Shown: positions 7,680 through 17,797, counted from the stretch's first letter. The stretch is 64,000 bases of DNA from Eikenella longinqua (GCF_001648355.1 NZ_LXSL01000028.1:1-64000); one strand, 5' to 3'. Made by a program: numbers and translations. The notes: a model not told the origin generated them from the letters alone.

Positions 7680-8759
7680 TTAGAGCACGGCTTGGGGATA
7701 GGCGCCGATGATTTTCACGAAGGCGGCGCGTTCGGTCATGGCGTCGAGGGCGTGGCGCACGGCGGGGGTGTCGGCGTGGCCTTCGATGTCAATGAAGAAT
7801 ACGTAGTCCCACAGGCCGGCGCGGCTGGGGCGGCTTTCGAGCTTGGTCATGGAAATGCCGTGGTCGGCGAAGGGTTGGAGCAGGTGGTGCACCACGCCGG
7901 GGCGGTTGGGGGTGGAAACGATGAGGGAGGTTTTGTCGCGGCCGGAGGGCTGGGTGTGGTTGTGGCCGAAGATGAGGAAGCGGGTGGTGTTGTTGGGCTC
8001 GTCTTCGATGTTTTCGGCGAGTTTGGCGAGTTGGTAGTGTTCGGCGGCGGCTTGGCCGGCGATGGCGGCGGCGTTGGGGTCGGCGGCGGCAAGGCGGGCG
8101 GCTTCGGCGTTGCTGGCCACGGAAATGCGGGTGGCGTGGGGCAGGTGGCGGTTGAGCCATTCATGGCATTGGGCGAGGGCTTGGGCGTGGGCATACACTT
8201 TTTCGGGCTGCGGGCTGCCGCCGCTTTGCCGGAGGAGGTGGTGGTGGATGCGCAGGAGGACTTCGCCGCAGGCGCGCAGGGGGGTGGACACCATGAGGTC
8301 GAGGGTGCGGCCGACGGGGCCTTCGGTGGAGTTTTCCACGGGGGCGACGGCGTAGTCGGCGAGGCGGGCTTCCACGAGGCGGAAGCATTCGTCGATGGAG
8401 GGACAGGGCTGGGTGTGGGCGGCGTGGCCGAAGTGTTTCACGGCGGCTTGCTGGGTGAAGGTGGCTTCGGGGCCGAGGTAGGCGATGGTGAGCGGGCGTT
8501 CCACGGCGAGGCATTCGCTCATCACTTCGCGGAAGAGACGGGTAACGGCTTCGTCGGGCAGGAGGCCGCCTTGGCTTTGGTTGAGGCTTTGAATGCGCTG
8601 CAATACTTGGGCTTCGCGCTCGGGGCGGTAGACGATGCCGGTGCCTTTGAGCTCGCCGATGGCGCGGGCGTGGCCGGCGCGCTGGTTGAGCAGCTTGAGG
8701 ATTTCGGCGTCGATGGCGTCGATGGCTTGGCGGTGGGGGGGGAGGGCTTGGTCGGTCAT
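7680..8759 (-). CDS. pheA: Bifunctional chorismate mutase / prephenate dehydratase (P-protein)
   Basis: 359 residues with the three P-protein parts in order. An AroQ chorismate mutase helix bundle covers residues 1-90 (IDAIDAEILKLLNQRA, then EREAQVLQRI). The prephenate dehydratase core starts with IAYLGPEATFTQQAA and ends at the NTTRFLIFG signature. An ACT domain (TPNRPGVVHHLL, LESRPSRAGLWDYVFF) senses phenylalanine. The enzyme makes phenylpyruvate from chorismate in the cytosol. The ESRP motif of the ACT domain is part of the phenylalanine site, so feedback inhibition is likely. It starts at ATG 8759; no attenuator peptide was found upstream. Confidence 0.95.
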   Translation of the reverse strand: MTDQALPPHRQAIDAIDAEILKLLNQRAGHARAIGELKGTGIVYRPEREAQVLQRIQSLNQSQGGLLPDEAVTRLFREVMSECLAVERPLTIAYLGPEATFTQQAAVKHFGHAAHTQPCPSIDECFRLVEARLADYAVAPVENSTEGPVGRTLDLMVSTPLRACGEVLLRIHHHLLRQSGGSPQPEKVYAHAQALAQCHEWLNRHLPHATRISVASNAEAARLAAADPNAAAIAGQAAAEHYQLAKLAENIEDEPNNTTRFLIFGHNHTQPSGRDKTSLIVSTPNRPGVVHHLLQPFADHGISMTKLESRPSRAGLWDYVFFIDIEGHADTPAVRHALDAMTERAAFVKIIGAYPQAVL

Positions 8760-9206
8760 GGCGCGGCCTTTGGGTGAGGGGGGGAATGGGCGGATTGTAC
8801 CGCAAGAAGGCGGGTGGAAAACGTGCTCCGTTGGTTTTCATGCAGTTGAAGCTGATGTTTTACAGGCAGCCTCGCTATGCAAACGGGGCAGGAGGCTACC
8901 TGAAAAACGGGTTTCCGAGTTTTAAACCGCTTTGGGGTGCAGGTTTGGCTGTATGTCGGTTTACATTTTCAGGTAGCCTTTCGCCGGGCAGACTACCTGA
9001 AAGCATCGGCTTCTGCGAAGTGAAACGAGCAAAGCGGATTTCGGAGCAGCCAACAACGTGTGCGCCTGCAAAACGAAAAACCAGCGGCAAATTTGCGCAA
9101 AAGCAGCCTATCGTGCAGGCAAAACGTTTATAATCCCGCGTTTTCAGGTAGCCTCTGCCCGAAGTGGCTGCCGCTTCAAACTAAATCTAAAGAAAATCAA
9201 TTAAAT
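8760..9206. other. Intergenic region between divergent pheA and murA
   Basis: Carries DUS copies at about 8889-8900, 8968-8979 and 9143-9154, plus one-mismatch forms. A TATAAT at 9129-9134 is a good -10 for murA, but the matching -35 is poor. No gene is credible here. Confidence 0.5.
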
Positions 9207-10457
<1,251 letters not shown>

Positions 10458-10478
10458 TTTGGTTTTTGCTCAACATAA

Positions 10479-10506
10479 AGGCTACCTGAAAGGTTTCAGG
10501 TAGCCT
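10479..10506 (+). terminator. DUS hairpin after murA
   Basis: Two converging DUS form a 13-bp perfect stem with a 2-base loop, 22 bases past the murA stop. No long T-run follows, so it may act weakly or only as an uptake site. Confidence 0.6.
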
Positions 10507-10525
10507 CTTCCCCGTCAACACCCTA

Positions 10526-10554
10526 TTGCTTTTTAAACCGTTTTTAGGCATAAT
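10526..10554 (+). promoter_or_regulatory. Probable sigma-70 promoter of rpmE
   Basis: TTGCTT at 10526-10531 and CATAAT at 10549-10554 with a 17-base spacer, 58 bases before the rpmE start. The -10 matches five of six consensus bases; the -35 only three. Confidence 0.55.
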
Positions 10555-10611
10555 GCACCGTTTGTCTGTAGTATAGGCAAATCCCCTATACCCGCTTAGT
10601 AAAGGAAAATC

Positions 10612-10827
10612 ATGAAACCCGAAATTCATCCCGACTACCACGATGTCAACGTTACCTGCTCTTGCGGTAACAAATTCACCACCAAATCGGCCATGGCCAA
10701 AACCGACTTCACCATCGAAGTTTGCTCAGAATGCCATCCGTTCTACACCGGCAAACAGAAAATCGTGGACAGCGCCGGCCGCGTGGACAAATTCAACCAG
10801 AAATACGGCAATATGTTCAAACGCTAA
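10612..10827 (+). CDS. rpmE: 50S ribosomal protein L31, zinc-binding type
   Basis: 71 residues matching bL31 from start (MKPEIHPDYHDV) to end (NQKYGNMFKR). The zinc ligands C16, C18, C38 and C41 are all present, so this is the zinc-containing (C+) form rather than the zinc-free paralogue made under zinc starvation. L31 bridges the ribosomal subunits. The ribosome site AAAGGAAA precedes the ATG at 10612. It is a single gene with its own promoter and terminator. Confidence 0.97.
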   Translation: MKPEIHPDYHDVNVTCSCGNKFTTKSAMAKTDFTIEVCSECHPFYTGKQKIVDSAGRVDKFNQKYGNMFKR

Positions 10828-10844
10828 TCCGCCGTGTTTCCTCG

Positions 10845-10868
10845 GGCTGCCAGCAGGCAGCCTTTTGT
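10845..10868 (+). terminator. rpmE terminator
   Basis: GGCTGCC (10845-10851) pairs with GGCAGCC (10856-10862) around a 4-base loop, followed by TTTTGTTTT. It starts 17 bases past the rpmE stop. Confidence 0.85.
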
Positions 10869-11026
10869 TTTGCCCGCAGGATTCGCACGGAGGAAAAGGT
10901 AATGCTTGGAAAAAATGCCTCACGCCGCCACCTGTCGGCGTATGATGTATTCAGCACCAGTTGGCACATAAGATGCTACCTGAAAAATCATTCCCTTTCC
11001 TGCCACCGCACACCGCCGGAAACACC

Positions 11027-11782
11027 ATGCCCAGCGCTATTTCCATCACCACCTACAACATCCACAAAGGCATGTCGCCGCTCAACCGGCGGCTGCAACT
11101 GCCGCAAATGGTTGATGCCCTCCAGCATCTGGACACCGACATCCTATTTTTGCAGGAAGTGCAGGGCGCGCACGGCAAACGGCAGCAGCGCGTACCCGAA
11201 TTCTCCGGCGAGCCGCATGCCGACCTCATCGGCCGCCGCCTCGCCTTCGCCAGCAGCTACGGTCAAAACGCCACCTACGCCAATCGCCACCACGGCAACG
11301 CCATCCTCAGCCGCCTGCCGCTGGAAACCCGCGCCAACCTCAACGTATCCGTAAACCGCCTCGAGCAGCGCGGCGTGTTGCATTGCGAAATCCGCCCGCC
11401 CGGCTGGGAAGTGCCGCTCACCTGCCTGTGCGTGCATCTCAACCTGCGCGAAGCCGACCGCAAGCTGCAATACCGCGCCATCGCCGACTACATCCAAAGC
11501 CAAATCCCCGCCGACGCCCCGCTGATTCTGGCCGGCGATTTCAACGATTGGCGGCACCAATCGTGCAGCCGTTTCGGCCGCCTGCTGGGCTTAGACGAAG
11601 CCTTCGTGCGCTTTGCCGGCAGCCAGCCCAAAACCTTTCCCGCCCGCCTGCCCATATTGAGCCTAGACCGCATCTACACGCGGCATTTAAACGTGCTGGA
11701 CGCCATGAGCCACCAAGGCCTGCCCTGGCAATTGTTGTCCGACCATCTGCCTTTGTCGGCGGTGGTGGAGCTGCGGAGTTAG
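11027..11782 (+). CDS. Endonuclease/exonuclease/phosphatase (EEP) family protein
   Basis: 251 residues of the metal-dependent EEP fold. The pattern is an ITTYNIHKGMS strand and loop at the start, DILFLQEVQGAHGKR with the metal-binding Glu, GDFNDWR in the middle and SDHLPLSAVVEL with the catalytic His at the end. Members hydrolyse phosphodiester bonds in DNA, RNA or phospholipids; the substrate of this clade is not known to me. ATG 11027 is chosen because upstream codons to 10961 include a translated DUS-like element. No signal peptide, so probably cytosolic. It is followed by a DUS and is monocistronic. Confidence 0.85.
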   Translation: MPSAISITTYNIHKGMSPLNRRLQLPQMVDALQHLDTDILFLQEVQGAHGKRQQRVPEFSGEPHADLIGRRLAFASSYGQNATYANRHHGNAILSRLPLETRANLNVSVNRLEQRGVLHCEIRPPGWEVPLTCLCVHLNLREADRKLQYRAIADYIQSQIPADAPLILAGDFNDWRHQSCSRFGRLLGLDEAFVRFAGSQPKTFPARLPILSLDRIYTRHLNVLDAMSHQGLPWQLLSDHLPLSAVVELRS

Positions 11783-11902
11783 CGGCACAATAGTGAGGCT
11801 ACCTGAAAAATATTGGCATGGAAGGGAGCGATATTTTTGGCCTCGCAGAAGCCGACGTTTTCAGGTAGCCTTTTGATATGCGCTGCCTTAGATAGAGAAA
11901 AA

Positions 11903-11933
11903 CAGCCGCCGACAGGGAAACCGGTCGGCGGCT
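11903..11933 (-). terminator. Terminator of the bolA-like gene
   Basis: AGCCGCCGAC (11903-11912) pairs perfectly with GTCGGCGGCT (11924-11933). On the minus strand it is followed by GTTTTTC. Confidence 0.8.
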
Positions 11934-11951
11934 TGGTTTTGGCGGCGGGGT

Positions 11952-12203
11952 TTAGTGCCCTTGTTTGGCTGCCCATTCGGCCGGGGTGGCGGCCACGGAG
12001 ATGGAAAGGGCGTGCAATTCGTTGCTGGCCAGTTTGTCGGCCAGGCCGTCTTTGATCAGGCGGTGGCGGGCGAGGCGGGCTTTGCCTTCAAAATCGGCGG
12101 ATACGATGGCGGCGAAGAAGTGGTGGCCGTCGCCTTCCACTTGAATCAGCTCGGCATCAACGATTTCGCCAATCATGGCTTGTACTTGTTCGGGGGTGAG
12201 CAT
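11952..12203 (-). CDS. BolA-family protein (IbaG/YrbA-like)
   Basis: 83 residues of the BolA fold. The middle has the EGDGHHFFAAIVSADFEGK region with paired His, followed by RLARHRLIKDGL and ending with HALSISVAATP. BolA/IbaG proteins bind monothiol glutaredoxins and [2Fe-2S] clusters and take part in Fe-S or acid-stress responses. The short form with HHF favours the IbaG subgroup over BolA itself. It starts at ATG 12203. The gene lies alone, far from the isc operon in this window. Confidence 0.85.
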   Translation of the reverse strand: MLTPEQVQAMIGEIVDAELIQVEGDGHHFFAAIVSADFEGKARLARHRLIKDGLADKLASNELHALSISVAATPAEWAAKQGH

Positions 12204-12304
12204 GGTGTGTCCTGTGTTGTGGGATGGAAAGGCGCGTTTATAGCAAAACGGGCGGGGATTGTCATGTGCGGCGGGGGTTTTATTTGCACTTCGTTGCAGC
12301 TGTG

Positions 12305-12343
12305 TTTTCAGGTAGCCTTCAAGGGGGAGAGGCTACCTGAAAA
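12305..12343. repeat. DUS inverted pair
   Basis: TTTTCAGGTAGCCT at 12305-12318 faces its complement at 12330-12343. It lies in the 230-base spacer between the bolA-like gene and the downstream methyltransferase gene. Confidence 0.8.
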
Positions 12344-12436
12344 TATTGGCTTGATGGCTTTCAAACCAAGTTGCTGGCTGGATAGCTTGCTTGTGCTGAT
12401 TTTGCACGGTGTTTCGGTTTTGCAAACACTCGGCTT

Positions 12437-13543
12437 TCAGCTGGCCTGTGCGGGCTGCAGAACGTAGAGGCTCACGGTTTCGCGGAGGCGGGCGTGGGCG
12501 AGGGGGTTGGCGGCGTCGCGGCTTTTGGGGTGCTGCGGGCGGGTGTCGAGGCGTTGGGCGACGGTGAGGCCGGCGGCGGCGATGTGCTCGGCCAGCTCGC
12601 CGGGCCGGCGCAGGCCGAGGTGTTCGGCGAGGTCGGACATGATGAGCCAGATTTGCCCGCCGGGATTGAGGTGTTCGGGGGCGCGCCGGAGGAAGGTTTG
12701 CAGCATGGTGCTGCCGGGGTCGTAGAGGGCGGTTTCGATGTCGGCGGCGGGTTTGGCGGGCAGCCAGGGGGGATTGCAGACGATGAGGTCGGCGCGGCTT
12801 TCGGGGAAGAGGTCGGCTTGCAGCAGGGTGATGTGGGGCAGGCCGAGGCGTTGGAAGTTGGCGCGGGCGCAGGCGATGGCGCGGGGGCTGTTGTCGGTGG
12901 CGGTGATGGCGGGAAGGCCGCGTTGGGCGAGGAGGGCGGCGATGACGCCGCTGCCGGTGCCGATGTCGAAGGCGCTTTGGGCGTGGGGCGGCAGCGGGGC
13001 GGCGGCGATGAGGTCGAGATACTCGCCGCGCAAGGGGGAAAACACGCCGAAAGGGACGTGGATGCGCGCGCCGAGGGCGGGGATTTCCACGCCTTTTTTG
13101 TGCCATTGGTGGGCGCCAATAAAGCCGAGCAGCAGGTTGAGCGGCAGCAGGAAGGGCTCGCTGTTGGGTGCGCCGAACACGTCGGCGAGGGCGGCGGATA
13201 CATCGGGGGCGCGGCGCAGGGCGAGCCGATAGCCGGGGCTGATTTCCACCAACAGCATGTTGGCCAGGCGGCTGCGCTGGGCCTGCTGCATGTGGTGGGT
13301 GTGGAAATCGGGCGAGGCGGCGGCGGGGAGCTGGCGTTTGACGGCGCTCAGGAGCTGCACGGCTTGGTGGTAGTCGCCGCGCCAGAGCAGGGCTTGGCTT
13401 TGGCGGAAGTTTTTGAGGGCAGCTTTGGCGGAAAGGTTGGGCTCGGCCACGGCGAGCTCGGCGGGCGGCTTCTGGGCGGCGGTGTGGCGCCATTCGGCTT
13501 GGTGGGTTTGGCCTTGTTCTTGCCAGGTGAGGGTGTGGGGCAT
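12437..13543 (-). CDS. Class I SAM-dependent methyltransferase (HemK/RsmC-like)
   Basis: 368 residues. The C-terminal half is a Rossmann methyltransferase: motif I FDIGTGSGVIAALLAQRG, an ATDNSPRAIACARAN acidic loop and the catalytic NPPW motif in LIVCNPPWLPAKP. NPPW/NPPY enzymes methylate a planar nitrogen in rRNA bases or in glutamine of release factors. The N-terminal half has no motif I know, so the target is not predictable here; PrmC and RsmC/RlmG are related but differ in layout. Start set at ATG 13543 (MPHTLTW), because the 29 upstream codons are translated DUS spacer. Confidence 0.8.
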   Translation of the reverse strand: MPHTLTWQEQGQTHQAEWRHTAAQKPPAELAVAEPNLSAKAALKNFRQSQALLWRGDYHQAVQLLSAVKRQLPAAASPDFHTHHMQQAQRSRLANMLLVEISPGYRLALRRAPDVSAALADVFGAPNSEPFLLPLNLLLGFIGAHQWHKKGVEIPALGARIHVPFGVFSPLRGEYLDLIAAAPLPPHAQSAFDIGTGSGVIAALLAQRGLPAITATDNSPRAIACARANFQRLGLPHITLLQADLFPESRADLIVCNPPWLPAKPAADIETALYDPGSTMLQTFLRRAPEHLNPGGQIWLIMSDLAEHLGLRRPGELAEHIAAAGLTVAQRLDTRPQHPKSRDAANPLAHARLRETVSLYVLQPAQAS

Positions 13544-13631
13544 GGCGGGTAGGTTTGGTTGTGTTGATGATTCCAGGTAGCCTGCTGAATTGATGTAGGC
13601 TACCTGAAAAATGGTTGGATGCTTGAGCAAT

Positions 13632-13676
13632 AGGCTACCTGAAAAACTGCTTATGCGGTTTCAGGTAGCCTTTTTT
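13632..13676. repeat. DUS inverted pair with T-run
   Basis: AGGCTACCTGAA at 13632-13643 faces its complement at 13660-13671, followed by TTTTT. A further single DUS lies at about 13597. The pair sits between two minus-strand genes. Confidence 0.75.
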
Positions 13677-13694
13677 GCTGGTTTGGGCGGCTGG

Positions 13695-14246
13695 TTAGTT
13701 GGCGGAAATGGAAAGGGAGAGGATTTTGCTGTTGGGCTGGTAGCGGGTGGTGCGGCGGGGCAGGCTGTCGCTGCCGGAGTAGCGGCCGGCGTCTTCCACT
13801 TGGATGGTGAGCCAGGCGGGCTGGCGCTGGAAGGTGGCAAATTCGCGGGCTTCGATTTCGCTCTGCACGATTTCTTTCACGCGGCCGAGTTTGCCAACGG
13901 CTTCTTGCAGGCTCATGCCGGGGCGGACGCCGGAGACGGTGCGGCAGGCGGGGCTGCTGCTGCTGAGCATGGTGATTTTGGCGCGTTGGTTGATGTGGGA
14001 GCCGGGGTCGTCTGCGCTTTCTTGGTAGGCGAGGACGACGCTGCGGTCGGGCAGGGTGATGGCGATGTAGCCGACGCCTTCGCCGTCGCTGGTGCGCTGG
14101 AGGCGGGCGCGGGGGATTTGCTGCTTCACTTGGGCGGGGGTTTGGCCGAGGCGGATGCCGCCGATGCTGTTGGCCTGAATCAGGCATTCGGCGGCGGCGG
14201 GGGCGGAAAGGGCGGTGAGCATGAGGGCGGTGAGGATGGGTTTCAT
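13695..14246 (-). CDS. Secreted protein of unknown function
   Basis: 183 residues with a typical signal peptide (MKPILTALMLTALSAPAAAE). The mature part begins CLIQANSIGGIRLGQTPAQV and contains a second similar segment, CRTVSGVRPGMSLQEAVGKLG. These two GxRxGxxxxxV/A units resemble the short repeated domains of BamE-like or SmpA-like periplasmic proteins, but I do not recognise the family. Two Cys could form a disulfide. Likely periplasmic. It reads away from mpl, with a DUS in the spacer. Confidence 0.7.
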   Translation of the reverse strand: MKPILTALMLTALSAPAAAECLIQANSIGGIRLGQTPAQVKQQIPRARLQRTSDGEGVGYIAITLPDRSVVLAYQESADDPGSHINQRAKITMLSSSSPACRTVSGVRPGMSLQEAVGKLGRVKEIVQSEIEAREFATFQRQPAWLTIQVEDAGRYSGSDSLPRRTTRYQPNSKILSLSISAN

Positions 14247-14396
14247 GGTGGGCTTTCGGTGGTTGGGGGATTTTGGTTTTCAGGTAGCCTGATTGTACAG
14301 GGAAGAGGCTGCTTAAAAGCGATTGATCGGCATGAGTTTTGTTGAAGCTCAAGTTTTCAGGTAGCTCATGCGCAAGCAAGGCTACCTGAAAAAATT

Positions 14397-15779
14397 TCAT
14401 CCCCGCGCCAAACCGTCCAGCAGCTTTTGATGAATGCCGCCGAAGCCGCCGTTGCTCATCACGAGGATGTGGTCGCCGCTCTCGGCGTGGCTCAGGATGC
14501 TTTGCACGAAGGCGGCGAAATCGTTGCCGGTGTGCAGTTTGCCGCCGAGGGGGGCGAGGGTGGCGGCCACGTCCCATTCCACGCCGCCGCCGTAGCAGAA
14601 CACTTGGTCGGCTTCGGCCAGGCTTTCCGGCAGGGCGGCCTTCATGCTGCCGAGCTTCATGGTGTTGGAGCGCGGCTCGAGCACGGCCAGGATGCGCGCC
14701 TTGCCCACCTTTTGCCGCAGCCCGGCCACGGTGGTGGCGATGGCGGTGGGGTGGTGGGCGAAGTCGTCATACACGGTGATGCCGCGCACGCAGCCTTTGA
14801 TTTCCATGCGCCGCTTCACGTTTTGAAACTGCGAAAGCGCTTCGCAGGCTACCTGAATAGTCACGCCGGCATGTCGGGCGGCGGCAATCACGGCCAATGC
14901 GTTGAGGCGGTTGTGTTCGCCCAACAGCGGCCAGGCGATATGGCCGACAACTTGGCCGTGGTGCAGCACGTCGAACGCGCCGTGCTCGTCCGGCTCGCCG
15001 GCCTGCCAGCCTTCGGCACTGCCGAAGCCTTCCACCGGCGTCCAGCAGCCTTGCGACAATACTTGTTGCAGGCTTTCCTGGCGCGCGTTGCACACAATCA
15101 GGCCTTGGCCGGGGATGGTGCGCACGAGGTGGTGGAACTGGGTTTGGATGGCGGCCAGATTGGGGAAGATGTCGGCGTGGTCGTATTCGAGATTGTTCAG
15201 GATGGCGGTGCGCGGGCGGTAGTGCACGAATTTGCTGCGCTTGTCGAAAAAGGCGGTGTCGTATTCGTCGGCTTCGATCACGAAGAAGGGCGAACGGCTG
15301 GCCGGGTCGGCCTGGGGCGCCTGCGGCAGGCGGGCGGAAATGCCGAAGTTTTGCGGGATGCCACCGATGAGGAAGCCGGGGGCGAGGCCGGCGTATTCCA
15401 GCACCCAGGCGAGCATGGAGGCGGTGGTGGTTTTGCCGTGCGTGCCGGCCACGCCAAGCACCCAGCGGCCGGCGAGCACGTTTTCCGCCAGCCATTGCGG
15501 GCCCGACACATAGGGCAGGCCGCGATTTAAAATGGCTTCGATCACGGGCATGCCGCGCTTGGCCACGTTGCCGACCACATACACATCGGCGGGAAACTCG
15601 CCCAGCTGTTCGGCGTCGAAGCCTTCGTGCACGGCAATGCCCAGCTCGGCCAGCTGCGTACTCATCGGCGGATACATTTTGGCGTCGCAGCCGCTCACTT
15701 TGAAGCCTGCTTCTTGCGCGATGGCGGCGAGCCCGCCCATAAATGTGCCGCCGATGCCGATGATGTGGATGTGTTGCAT
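14397..15779 (-). CDS. mpl: UDP-N-acetylmuramate:L-alanyl-gamma-D-glutamyl-meso-DAP ligase
   Basis: 460 residues, a Mur ligase of the Mpl type. It attaches the recovered tripeptide L-Ala-D-Glu-mesoDAP to UDP-MurNAc during cell-wall recycling. The ATP-binding loop GTHGKTTTASM lies at residues 112-122. The N-terminal IIGIGGTFMGGLAAIA and CDAKMYPPMSTQL blocks and the central VIEADEYDTAFFDKRSKFVH are Mpl signatures that set it apart from MurC. It starts at ATG 15779. A DUS is embedded in the coding region at about 14849. The gene is monocistronic; murA lies about 4 kb away on the opposite strand. Confidence 0.94.
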   Translation of the reverse strand: MQHIHIIGIGGTFMGGLAAIAQEAGFKVSGCDAKMYPPMSTQLAELGIAVHEGFDAEQLGEFPADVYVVGNVAKRGMPVIEAILNRGLPYVSGPQWLAENVLAGRWVLGVAGTHGKTTTASMLAWVLEYAGLAPGFLIGGIPQNFGISARLPQAPQADPASRSPFFVIEADEYDTAFFDKRSKFVHYRPRTAILNNLEYDHADIFPNLAAIQTQFHHLVRTIPGQGLIVCNARQESLQQVLSQGCWTPVEGFGSAEGWQAGEPDEHGAFDVLHHGQVVGHIAWPLLGEHNRLNALAVIAAARHAGVTIQVACEALSQFQNVKRRMEIKGCVRGITVYDDFAHHPTAIATTVAGLRQKVGKARILAVLEPRSNTMKLGSMKAALPESLAEADQVFCYGGGVEWDVAATLAPLGGKLHTGNDFAAFVQSILSHAESGDHILVMSNGGFGGIHQKLLDGLARG

Positions 15780-15982
15780 AGCCGAAAGCCTTCTTTAGAA
15801 AACGGAAAGGCGGAATTATAGCGGATTGGCGCGGCGGCGGGCATGGGTTGGGGTTTGGGCGGCCTTAAGGGCAGATAAGAGGCTACCTGAAAAATGAAGT
15901 ATGGCGTGTTGTTTATGCAGCACAGGCTGTGTCTGGGGCGGATTGGCAAATTTCAGCCGGCCTTTGGAATAAACCTGTTGAT

Positions 15983-16011
15983 TTGACAATAAAACCGCTG
16001 AAATTTAGAAT
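15983..16011 (+). promoter_or_regulatory. Strong sigma-70 promoter
   Basis: TTGACA at 15983-15988, a 17-base spacer, then TAGAAT at 16006-16011. A perfect -35 and five of six at -10, 30 bases before the next start codon at 16042. Confidence 0.8.
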
Positions 16012-16041
16012 CGCGCCGTTTTGGCTTTCGGATAAAGGAAA

Positions 16042-16956
16042 ATGGTAAAACGCGTGTTGGTGGTGTCGTATTCGCAGAGCGGGCAGCTGGCGCGGCTGAA
16101 GGAGAGTTTCCTGCGCGATTGGCGCGGCGATGCGGCCATCGAGGTGGACGATGTGGTGCTGCGGCCGCAGCGGCCGTTTGCTTTCCCGTGGCGTTTTCTG
16201 CCGTTTTTCGATGCCTTCCCTGAAACGGTGCATTTACAGCCCGCGCCCATCGAGCCGCCCGAGCTGGCGCATGAGCGTTATGATTTGGTGGTGATTGCTT
16301 ACAGCGTGTGGTTTTTGTCGCCCGCGCCGCCGGTTACGGCGTTTTTGCAAAGTGCGGCGGGGCGGCGGGCGTTGCGCGATACGCCGGTGATCACGCTGAT
16401 CGGCTGCCGCAATATGTGGCTGATGGCGCAGGAAAAAATGAAGCGGCTGCTGGCGGATGCTGGGGCGCGGCTGATAGGCAATGTGGTGAAAATCGACCAA
16501 TGCGGCAGTGCCGCCAGCTTCATTACCACGCCGCTGTGGATGTTTACCGGCAAACGGCAGGCCGTGCCTTGGCTGCCGGCGGCGGGCATCAGCGAGGCGG
16601 AAATCGCCGATATGGCGCGCTTCGGGCGGCGCACCGCCGAGGCTTTGTGGCGCGATGAGTCGCTGGATGAAACGCTGCTGCAACACATGGGCGCGGTGAA
16701 AATCAACGAAAAACTGATGGCCAGCGAGCGCGTGGGGCACCGCAGCTTTTTGCTGTGGGGGCGGCTGGTGATGGCGGCGGGGCGGGTGTCGCCGCTGCTC
16801 AGGCGGCTGGTGTTGTGCGTGTATATTGTGTTTCTGCTGGGGATGATCCTCACTGTGGTGCCGATCGGCGCGCTGCTGAAAACGTTGCTTGCGCCGATGC
16901 GCCGCGAGCGGATGCGGCGTGAGCGGGCGTATTATGCGGCGCCGTCGGGGGAGTAG
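16042..16956 (+). CDS. Flavodoxin-fold, membrane-anchored protein (often annotated dialkylresorcinol condensing enzyme)
   Basis: 304 residues. The start VKRVLVVSYSQSGQLARL is a flavodoxin-like phosphate-binding loop (SYSQSGQ), followed by YDLVVIAYSVWFLSPAPPV, another flavodoxin element. Residues about 250-285 form one or two membrane helices, ending in an Arg-rich tail. Databases commonly label such proteins dialkylresorcinol condensing enzyme because homologues occur near resorcinol or aryl polyene genes. No such cluster is present here, so an NADPH- or flavin-dependent reductase role is just as likely. Strong promoter and AAAGGAAA ribosome site upstream, DUS hairpin terminator downstream. 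Confidence 0.65.
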   Translation: MVKRVLVVSYSQSGQLARLKESFLRDWRGDAAIEVDDVVLRPQRPFAFPWRFLPFFDAFPETVHLQPAPIEPPELAHERYDLVVIAYSVWFLSPAPPVTAFLQSAAGRRALRDTPVITLIGCRNMWLMAQEKMKRLLADAGARLIGNVVKIDQCGSAASFITTPLWMFTGKRQAVPWLPAAGISEAEIADMARFGRRTAEALWRDESLDETLLQHMGAVKINEKLMASERVGHRSFLLWGRLVMAAGRVSPLLRRLVLCVYIVFLLGMILTVVPIGALLKTLLAPMRRERMRRERAYYAAPSGE

Positions 16957-17023
16957 CTCAAGGCCACCTGAAAAATATAGATATTTGATTAGTAATAAAT
17001 ATTTTCATATTTGCTAAATAATA

Positions 17024-17066
17024 AGGCTACCTGAAAATGCCAGATGGGTTTTCAGGTAGCCTTTTG
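17024..17066 (+). terminator. DUS hairpin terminator
   Basis: AGGCTACCTGAA at 17024-17035 pairs with 17051-17062, followed by TTTTG. It ends the flavodoxin-like gene and also lies beyond the stop of the convergent peptidase gene. Confidence 0.7.
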
Positions 17067-17084
17067 TTTGGGCGGGCGCGGCGG

Positions 17085-17759
17085 CTAGAGGGCGAACAGC
17101 TCGCGGCCGTGCTGTTTGAGCCAGGCGGAGGCGGCGCTGCGGTGCGGGGTGTGTTGTTCGACCAGCGACCAGAAGGCGGAGCTGTGGTTGGCGTGGCGCA
17201 GGTGGCAGAGTTCGTGCACGCACACATAGTCGGCCACGTATGCGGGCGCACCGACGAGCCGCCAGTTGAGGCGGATGCTGCGCCGGCGGCACACGCCCCA
17301 GAAGGTTTGGGCGCGGGAGAGGGCGCTGTGCTCGGGGATAAGTTGCAGCCGCTCGGCGTGCTCGGCGAGGCGGGGGAGGAGGTAGGCTTCGGCTAGGGGC
17401 AGCAGGTGGCGGCGCAATCGGGCTTGCTGCTGCGGCCATTCGGCCGGCGGCAGGAGGATGCGGCCGGGCTGGATTTTGATGCCGGGTTGGGCATGGCTGT
17501 GCAGTCGGTGGGCTTGGCCGTGGAGCCAGATATGGCTTGGGGCGGCGGCGGGCGCGGGGGCGCGTTCGAGCATTTGGCGCAGGGCGGCTTCGTTGTGTTG
17601 CAGCCAGGGGCGCAGTTCGGGCAGGCCAAGCTGCGGCGGAGCGCTGAGGCGCAGGCTGCTTGCGCTGTGGGGGCGCAGGATGATGTTTTTCTTGGCGCGG
17701 CGGCTGAGGTGGAGCTGAATGGTTTGGCCGTTGGCGAGGGTGTGGGGGAGGAGGGGCAT
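17085..17759 (-). CDS. YgjP/DUF45-type zinc metallopeptidase
   Basis: 224 residues. The C-terminal part has the zinc motif HELCH within VCVHELCHLRHANHSSAFW. It is preceded by FWGVCRRRSIRLNWRL, the usual DUF45/WLM-like arrangement in which a third His or Glu follows. The N-terminal half has the family's RRAKKNIILRP beta strand. E. coli YgjP belongs here; its physiological substrate is not known. No signal peptide, so cytosolic. It starts at ATG 17759. The gene is monocistronic, flanked by DUS. Confidence 0.85.
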   Translation of the reverse strand: MPLLPHTLANGQTIQLHLSRRAKKNIILRPHSASSLRLSAPPQLGLPELRPWLQHNEAALRQMLERAPAPAAAPSHIWLHGQAHRLHSHAQPGIKIQPGRILLPPAEWPQQQARLRRHLLPLAEAYLLPRLAEHAERLQLIPEHSALSRAQTFWGVCRRRSIRLNWRLVGAPAYVADYVCVHELCHLRHANHSSAFWSLVEQHTPHRSAASAWLKQHGRELFAL

Positions 17760-17797
17760 GGGTGGTTTTCAGGTAGCCTGAAGCGGGATTGGCCTAG

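Noticed and set aside
7692..8777. Long 361-residue frame on the plus strand across pheA
   Set aside because: It is antisense to a full-length, motif-complete pheA, and its sequence is a Gly/Val/Ala-rich product of high-GC third positions. Same for large antisense frames over cadA, murA, mpl, trhP, pflB, purH and ftsH.
10961..11026. Longer N-terminus for the EEP nuclease
   Set aside because: The added codons translate a DUS-like spacer, and the family starts near ATG 11027.
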